From an uncultured Neomegalonema sp. (lineage in GTDB: Bacteria > Pseudomonadota > Alphaproteobacteria > Rhodobacterales > Rhodobacteraceae), in assembly GCA_938008165.1 (NCBI GenBank), contig CALLLP010000008.1:186001-250000 (forward strand): a stretch of 64,000 nucleotides of DNA, written 5' to 3'. The position numbers and the translations under genes were made by a program. Shown here in pieces: positions 59,080-64,000 of the stretch; position 1 is the first letter of the stretch, and each line of letters opens with the position of its first letter. Under the pieces are notes generated by a model. It did not search any database. It saw only the letters and a program-made list of their open reading frames with translations, and was not told the origin of the DNA.

Positions 59080-60221
59080 ACGTCAACGAGGCGGCTATCG
59101 CGTCGATCAATGCGGGCGAGCCGCATATCGTCGAACCACATCTGGGCGCCCTGCTGCGCCGGGTGGTCGAGCGGGGACGTCTGCGCGCGGATACGGTGCC
59201 GGTCGAGGCGGAATGCTTCATCGTCGCTGTGCCCACGCCCTTCAAGAACGATCACGAGCCGGATCTGCGCTATATCGAAGAGGCGGCAAAGGCCATCGCG
59301 CCCAAGCTGACCAAGGGCAATCTCGTGATTCTCGAATCCACCTCCCCCGTCGGCGCGACCGAAAAGCTGGCCGCATGGATGGCCGAGGCCCGCCCGGACC
59401 TGAGCTTTCCGCAGCAAAAGGGCGAGATGTCGGATATCCGCGTCGCCCATTGCCCCGAGCGCGTCCTGCCCGGCAAAATCCTTCAGGAAGTGGTCGAAAA
59501 CGACCGCGTTGTCGGGGGCATGACCCGCCGCTGCGCCAGCGAAGCCGTCAAGATCTACAAAACGGTCGTCAAGGGCGATTGCCATGTCACCGATGCCCGC
59601 ACGGCAGAGATGGCCAAGCTGACGGAAAACGCCTTTCGCGATGTGAATATCGCCTTTGCGAATGAATTGTCGGAAATCTGCGACAAACTGAAAATCAATG
59701 TGTGGCAGTTGATCCGCATGGCCAACCTGCATCCACGCGTGAATATCCTCAGCCCCGGTCCCGGCGTCGGGGGACATTGCATCGCGGTCGATCCGTGGTT
59801 CATCGTCCATTCCGCCCCGGAACAGGCACGCTTGATCCGCACCGCCCGCGAGGTCAATGACGCGAAACCCGATTGGGTAGTCGATAAGGTACTGGGCAAG
59901 GCCGCGAGCCTTCGCAATCCGACGATTGCGTGCTTCGGTCTGGCCTTCAAGGCGAATGTCGACGACCTGCGCGAAAGCCCCGCCGTCGAGGTAACGTCAA
60001 AACTGGCGCAGTCGCAATCGGGCCGCATCCTCGCGGTCGAACCGCATATCAGCGGCCTGCCGCCCTGCCTGCGCGATATGAACGTGGAACTGACCGATTT
60101 CAACGAAGCGATGGACAAGGCAGATATCGCCCTTCTCCTCGTCGATCACGATGCATTTCAGCATGTCGACCGCGATCTGGTGAAAGACAAGATCCTCATC
60201 GATACGCGCGGAACATGGTAG
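58986..60221 (+). CDS. wecC: UDP-N-acetyl-D-mannosamine dehydrogenase
   Basis: 411 residues. NAD site [20 protein letters not shown], the conserved [25 protein letters not shown]-type motif [29 protein letters not shown], the active-site region [20 protein letters not shown] and catalytic Cys in [16 protein letters not shown]. It oxidises UDP-ManNAc to UDP-ManNAcA. AGGAGA precedes the ATG within the wecB gene. With wecB it gives a two-step UDP-ManNAcA route; no glycosyltransferases are adjacent. Confidence 0.93.
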   Translation: MVSRLCVIGLGYIGLPTAAVFADAGVDVHGVDVNEAAIASINAGEPHIVEPHLGALLRRVVERGRLRADTVPVEAECFIVAVPTPFKNDHEPDLRYIEEAAKAIAPKLTKGNLVILESTSPVGATEKLAAWMAEARPDLSFPQQKGEMSDIRVAHCPERVLPGKILQEVVENDRVVGGMTRRCASEAVKIYKTVVKGDCHVTDARTAEMAKLTENAFRDVNIAFANELSEICDKLKINVWQLIRMANLHPRVNILSPGPGVGGHCIAVDPWFIVHSAPEQARLIRTAREVNDAKPDWVVDKVLGKAASLRNPTIACFGLAFKANVDDLRESPAVEVTSKLAQSQSGRILAVEPHISGLPPCLRDMNVELTDFNEAMDKADIALLLVDHDAFQHVDRDLVKDKILIDTRGTW

Positions 60222-60247
60222 GGTTTCAGGTACCTTAGCCTCACGAA

Positions 60248-60277
60248 AGGCCCTATTCCGGCACCGGGATAGGGCCT
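60248..60277. terminator. Strong terminator between wecC and galU
   Basis: AGGCCCTATTCCGG (60248-60261) and CCGGGATAGGGCCT (60264-60277) form a nearly perfect stem of about 13 pairs, followed by GTTT on the plus strand and preceded by AAA (T on the minus strand). It ends both convergent transcripts. Confidence 0.8.
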
Positions 60278-60315
60278 GTTTGCGACGGGTCGCATTCGGG
60301 ACGGGCCGGTTATCC

Positions 60316-61194
60316 CTAGGTCTCAAGCTGTTCGCGCAGGAATGCCCGGAGATCGTCGCCCAGACCCTCCCGCGCCAGACCCGCCGCGATATTGGCCTTC
60401 AGGAACCCCAGCTTATCGCCGCAATCATAACGCGTGCCGGTAAAAGCACAGCCATAGAGCGGCGCATCGTCCATGGTGCCCGCGATGGCATCGGTCAATT
60501 GTATCTCGCCCCCCGCGCCCTGCTCCTGCCGGTCGAGATAGGCAAAGACAGATGGCTCCAGAATATAGCGCCCCGTCGCGGCAAAGCGGGAGGGGGCCTG
60601 ATCCGGGGCGGGCTTTTCGACCATTCCTCTGGCCCTGAACACCTTCTGCGAAACATCGCCTTCGGGGTCGAGAATGCCATACATCGACGTCTTCTCACGC
60701 GGCACTTCCTGCACGGCCAGCACATGCCCCTTGCCGATGGCACCATGCGCCTCGACCAACTCCGCGATACAGGATCGGTCGAGCACAACTTCATCAGGCA
60801 ACAATACGGCGAACGGCTCGTCCCCGACCGCATGGCGCGCGCACCAGACGGCATGGCCAAGGCCGAGGGGCTGGCCCTGTCGCACGATGGTCATGCTGCC
60901 CGAATCGAGCGTCGAAGCCCGCAGCGACTCAAGCGCCTCGACCTTGTTCTTGCGCTCCAGCGCGGCCTGCAACTCCGGATGGGCATCGAAATGATCTTCC
61001 ATCATGCCCTTGCCCCGCGACGAGACGAAGATGAATTCCTCGATCCCGGCGGCTTTTGCCTCTTCGACCGCGTATTGCAGAACGGGTTTGTCGACGACGG
61101 GCAACAATTCTTTCGGCATTGCCTTGGTCGCAGGCAAAAAGCGCGTGCCAAGCCCCGCGACGGGGAAGACGGCCTTGCGAATGGGTCTGGTCAT
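60316..61194 (-). CDS. galU: UTP-glucose-1-phosphate uridylyltransferase
   Basis: 292 residues from the ATG at 61194; the open frame up to 61257 is not family-like. KAVFPVAGLGTRFLPATKAM holds the nucleotide loop and PKELLPVVDKPVLQYAVEEA the substrate site; further GKGMMEDHFD, RQGQPLGLGHAVWCARHAVG, VLLPDEVVL and the C-terminal Lys region. It makes UDP-glucose for polysaccharides and lipids. With wecBC it belongs to the sugar nucleotide supply, though the genes are convergent. Confidence 0.93.
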   Translation of the reverse strand: MTRPIRKAVFPVAGLGTRFLPATKAMPKELLPVVDKPVLQYAVEEAKAAGIEEFIFVSSRGKGMMEDHFDAHPELQAALERKNKVEALESLRASTLDSGSMTIVRQGQPLGLGHAVWCARHAVGDEPFAVLLPDEVVLDRSCIAELVEAHGAIGKGHVLAVQEVPREKTSMYGILDPEGDVSQKVFRARGMVEKPAPDQAPSRFAATGRYILEPSVFAYLDRQEQGAGGEIQLTDAIAGTMDDAPLYGCAFTGTRYDCGDKLGFLKANIAAGLAREGLGDDLRAFLREQLET

Positions 61195-61445
61195 CGTGCT
61201 GTTCTGCCTTTCGATTGGCCTTCCGGTATGGGGGCATTGTGGCGCAAGAAACCCCAAGCGCCCCTTTCATACCGCAAAGGATGGGTTTATTTACCCCTGC
61301 CTGACATTTTTCATACAATACACCCCGAAAGAGCGCGACTTTTCGGCTTTTTCACAGTATGAGAATCGGATGCCTTCATCGAAGGCCCCAAGGCTAGCCG
61401 TGTCCCTTGCCGGTCGCGGCCCGTGAACTGTAATGGAGAGTACCG

Positions 61446-61988
61446 ATAGCCCGCAGACCGAATCTGGCGCCGCCCAGCCGCGATACCGGCCCCCGCGTCA
61501 ATCAGAACATCCGTGCGCCACGTGTGCGCGTTATCGACCATGAGGGCAAGAACCTCGGCGTCATGAACCCGCGCGACGCGTGGGAAGCTGCTCAGGAAGT
61601 CGGCCTTGACCTCGTTGAGGTGTCGCCGAATGTCGACCCGCCTGTCTGCAAGATCCTCGATTACGGCAAATACAAATACGAGCTACAGAAAAAAGCCGCC
61701 GAGGCCCGCAAGACCCAGAAAACGATTGATCTCAAGGAGGTCAAGTTTCGCCCGAACATCGATACCCACGATTACGATGTGAAGCTGCGAAACTCGCGCA
61801 AATTTCTTGAGGATGGTGACAAGCTAAAGGTTACGCTGCGCTTCCGGGGTCGCGAGATGGCCCATCAGGAACTGGGCCGCGATCTGCTTCAGCGCGTGTC
61901 CGATGATCTGGAAGATATCGGCAAGGTCGAATCCATGCCCAAGCTCGAAGGTCGTCAGATGGTGATGGTCGTCGGTCCCCGGACCTGA
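61446..61988 (+). CDS. infC: Translation initiation factor IF-3, start codon AUA
   Basis: 180 residues if translation starts at the ATA at 61446, which has GGAGAG (61435-61440) 5 bases upstream. The coding reads [20 protein letters not shown] then [20 protein letters not shown], the usual alphaproteobacterial IF-3 N-terminus; no ATG, GTG or TTG occurs in frame between the stop at 61431 and the GTG at 61524, which would remove the conserved first 26 residues. Core: [61 protein letters not shown] rare start codon is the known autoregulation signal of infC, since IF-3 discriminates against such starts. Confidence 0.9.
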   Translation: MARRPNLAPPSRDTGPRVNQNIRAPRVRVIDHEGKNLGVMNPRDAWEAAQEVGLDLVEVSPNVDPPVCKILDYGKYKYELQKKAAEARKTQKTIDLKEVKFRPNIDTHDYDVKLRNSRKFLEDGDKLKVTLRFRGREMAHQELGRDLLQRVSDDLEDIGKVESMPKLEGRQMVMVVGPRT

Positions 61989-62069
61989 TACGCGTCGCGC
62001 TCTGGCATCCGCCGGGGCGCACCCGTTTTCGTGCGGTCCTTCCTGCACGAAAGTCTGCAAGCGCCGCTG

Positions 62070-62954
62070 ATGGTCAAGATCTCTCACCGTATCGAATATG
62101 CCGGTTTATCGGTCGCCCGTGCGCTTCTTCAGCGGATGAGCCTCGATCGCGGCACGGCGTTTTCCGCTGCCATGGCGCGCCCGCTCAGCCCGACGCTTCG
62201 ACGGCGAACCTTCCGAAACCTTCGGCTTGCCCTGCCCGACTTGTCACAGGATGCCCAGAACCGCATCGTATCGGGCATGGCCGATAATCTCGTTCGCTGC
62301 GCCGTCGAATACCTGCATTTGGCGGAAATCAGAGACACCCCCGACCGCATCGCCACCACCGGCATCGAGCATCTGGAAGAGGCCCGCAAAGCCGGACGGG
62401 GCGCCGTGCTCGTGTCGGGCCATCTCGGAAACTGGGAGGCCATCCGCGCGGCCTGCGCCCGAGTCGACTGGACCCCCGCGATCATCTATCGCCGCTTCAA
62501 CAACCTGCAATTCGACGCGGAATCACAGCGGTTGATGCGGGCCTTCGATGCGCCGATTTTCCATAAGGGCCGCAGCGGCACACTCGGCATGCTGCGCCAT
62601 ATCCGCAAGGGGGGGGCCGTGTTGATCCTGTCAGATCAACGCTTTGCGGGCGCGCCGGAGATACCGTTTTTCGGCATCCCCGCCAAAACGGCCCTCGCCC
62701 CCGCCGAACTGGCCAAGCAATACGGGGCCGCGCTGCTGCCGGTGCGGGGCATTCGGCGGGGGCGTGCCAGCCGCTTTGATGTCACGATCGATGCACCGCT
62801 GCACATTGCCAATGATGATATGGCCCCCTACGACACGATGCAGGAAATCAACCGCCGTCTCGAAGCATGGATCAGAGAGACTCCGGACCAGTATTTCTGG
62901 CTCCATAATCGCTGGGGCGCGAAGAAAGACCGCCCCACGCGCCCCGCTCAGTAA
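62070..62954 (+). CDS. Lipid A biosynthesis acyltransferase (LpxL/HtrB family)
   Basis: 294 residues from the ATG at 62070; a GTG at 62031 adds 13 residues. The acyltransferase motif is HLGNWE with His118-x4-Glu123 in VLVSGHLGNWEAIRAACA, followed by IYRRFNNLQFD, GGAVLILSDQRF and AEIPFFG-like APEIPFFGIPAKTALAPAEL. An N-terminal hydrophobic segment anchors it to the inner membrane. It should add a secondary acyl chain to lipid A (or act in a related step). Which acyl donor or position is unclear. It follows infC by 81 bases. Confidence 0.88.
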   Translation: MVKISHRIEYAGLSVARALLQRMSLDRGTAFSAAMARPLSPTLRRRTFRNLRLALPDLSQDAQNRIVSGMADNLVRCAVEYLHLAEIRDTPDRIATTGIEHLEEARKAGRGAVLVSGHLGNWEAIRAACARVDWTPAIIYRRFNNLQFDAESQRLMRAFDAPIFHKGRSGTLGMLRHIRKGGAVLILSDQRFAGAPEIPFFGIPAKTALAPAELAKQYGAALLPVRGIRRGRASRFDVTIDAPLHIANDDMAPYDTMQEINRRLEAWIRETPDQYFWLHNRWGAKKDRPTRPAQ

Positions 62955-63670
62955 GTGATATTTGCGGCACCGAGGACCGGCCCGACCTCGCCCTCCTGCA
63001 CGATCACCGCGACGCCGCCATCGCCCTCCGGACGCTTGAACGCGATATCGAGCGGCCCGCTTCCCGACCAACGACCGGCATTGCGCCACTCGCGCACAAC
63101 ATTCGAGTAGGTAATCGTCCGGCCATCATTCTCGCCCCCGCCGATTTCCTTGACCACATCGCGGTCATATCCGACAACCCAGACAACCGCCGGTTTGGAG
63201 AGATCGAGCGAGGCGGCCTGAACGCGGAAACCGCCATCCTTCGCCGGAACCATCGACACCGATACGGGATCGGGATCGGAGATATAGGCGTTGATTGCGG
63301 ATAGCACATCGCGCTTGCGACTGCCGATCACATCCATCTTGCCATCGACCATCATCTGCGGCGTATAGACATTGCGTGAGCGCATGATGCGGGCATAGGC
63401 GCGTTGACGCTTGCTGTTGCCCGGCAAAGCGAGGTCGTCTTTCCAGCCCAGATAATCCCAATAATCCACATTCAGCGTCAGGGGCAGCACGCCCGGCTTG
63501 CTGCGCAATTCCGTCAAGACCCGGTCGGCAGCAGGGCAGGAGCTACACCCCTGAGACGTAAACAACTCCACCACAACCGTATTTTCCGCCCGAACAGACC
63601 CCGCTGTCAAACACAGCGCCGCAAGAACACAGGAAACCGTGCGAAGAGCGGTGAGTGACTTAATGAACAT
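62948..63670 (-). CDS. Exported DUF1223 thioredoxin-like protein
   Basis: 240 residues from the ATG at 63670 (AGAAGG upstream); the open frame to 63790 is unlike the family. A cleavable leader (SCVLAALCLTAGSVRA) is followed by VVVELFTSQGCSSCPAADRV, where CSSC is the redox-active pair, then LPLTLNVDYWDYLGWKDDLA, YTPQMMVDGKMDVIGSRK. The C-terminal half is beta-rich. This DUF1223 family is common in alphaproteobacteria; a periplasmic thiol-disulfide role is likely but not proven. The 3' end overlaps the lipid A acyltransferase gene by 7 bases. Confidence 0.85.
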   Translation of the reverse strand: MFIKSLTALRTVSCVLAALCLTAGSVRAENTVVVELFTSQGCSSCPAADRVLTELRSKPGVLPLTLNVDYWDYLGWKDDLALPGNSKRQRAYARIMRSRNVYTPQMMVDGKMDVIGSRKRDVLSAINAYISDPDPVSVSMVPAKDGGFRVQAASLDLSKPAVVWVVGYDRDVVKEIGGGENDGRTITYSNVVREWRNAGRWSGSGPLDIAFKRPEGDGGVAVIVQEGEVGPVLGAANITY

Positions 63671-63898
63671 GGCAATATACCTTCTTGCGAACGTCAGAAT
63701 TTCTTCTACTTTAAAATGCAATCGGTCTGAACTCAGGCCGTATGAGAGGCGGGCTTTCTTGCGGCATATGCCCGTTCCCCATAACCGCATTTCATTTTAG
63801 CTACAGTAGATTTAGGGGCACCTTCCGCTTCGTGCGAATCACGCCTCCGCGATAGGCTGACACAAAGCGCGCCCGATCTTGTGAACACGGAAAATAGT

Positions 63899-64000
63899 AT
63901 GATGTCCGAAAAAACCATCGTCGCGATGTGGTCTGGCCCAAGAAATATTTCGACCGCCATGATGCGCGCCTTCGAAAACCGGCACGATACAGGTGTTTGG
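63899..64000 (+). CDS. Sulfotransferase-like P-loop protein, N-terminal fragment
   Basis: 34 residues up to the window edge, starting at ATG 63899 (another ATG follows at 63902). EKTIVAMWSGPRNISTAMMR then AFENR matches the P-loop/PAPS region of a sulfotransferase-like family (often annotated beside branched-chain aminotransferases). The rest is outside the window, so the function cannot be judged. Confidence 0.6.
   Translation, partial: MMSEKTIVAMWSGPRNISTAMMRAFENRHDTGVW

Overview
The window looks like chromosomal DNA of a free-living, probably marine, alphaproteobacterium. Supporting signs are a CckA-type cell-cycle kinase preceded by a TTAA-N7-TTAA CtrA box, a GTTC-N7-GTTC alphaproteobacterial LexA box at ssb, a SAM-II-like riboswitch in front of metZ, crotonyl-CoA carboxylase/reductase with methylmalonyl-CoA mutase (ethylmalonyl-CoA/propionyl-CoA metabolism), an mdh-sucC-orf-sucD block, and a DddP-type DMSP lyase candidate. 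GC is high apart from one insert. I cannot place it below class. I see no rRNA, tRNA, CRISPR array, IS element or prophage.

Layout. 1-0.8 kb: 3' edge of the window cuts a secreted GDSL esterase. 0.95-4.9 kb: fatty-acid beta-oxidation operon fadA-fadJ, interrupted by an AbrB-like antitoxin and a truncated Doc toxin. 5.2-9.2 kb: hypothetical protein, glutathione transferase, lipoprotein, a DmdC-like acyl-CoA dehydrogenase and its MerR regulator, with an 18-bp palindrome sitting in the regulator promoter. 9.3-14.6 kb: acidic coiled-coil membrane protein, uvrA, membrane protein. 14.8-21.0 kb: ccr, Bcr/CflA exporter, ICMT-like methyltransferase, glycine-zipper lipoprotein, small membrane protein, methylmalonyl-CoA mutase. 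21.3-22.1 kb: a lower-GC Abi-family HEPN protein with a divergently transcribed small-RNA candidate that has its own promoter and intrinsic terminator. 22.2-29.6 kb: cckA, RsmB-type RNA methyltransferase, MAPEG protein, guaB, a small exported protein, pyrD and DUF952. 29.6-34.1 kb: MFS transporter, SnoaL-like protein, LysR regulator, metZ with riboswitch.

34.1-55.0 kb: the TCA-cycle genes are in two blocks on the same strand, mdh-phosphoesterase-sucC-orf-sucD and odhA-odhB-DUF924/VOC-lpd, separated by about 10 kb holding ssb, dddP, an alpha/beta-hydrolase-OsmC fusion, a methyltransferase, a D-amino-acid transaminase, an orphan sarcosine oxidase beta subunit, ccmI and ruvX. 55.4-64.0 kb: lipoprotein, 8-oxoguanine-deaminase-like amidohydrolase, wecB-wecC, galU, infC (with an apparent AUA start), a lipid A acyltransferase, a DUF1223 thioredoxin-like protein, and the start of a sulfotransferase-like gene cut by the window edge.

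Most genes are core metabolism and envelope functions. The most interesting places are the Abi/small-RNA pair (21.3-22.1 kb), the DddP candidate, the broken toxin in the fad operon, and several regulatory elements that can be read directly: the CtrA box at cckA, the LexA box at ssb, the MerR operator, the SAM-II-like riboswitch and the AUA start of infC.
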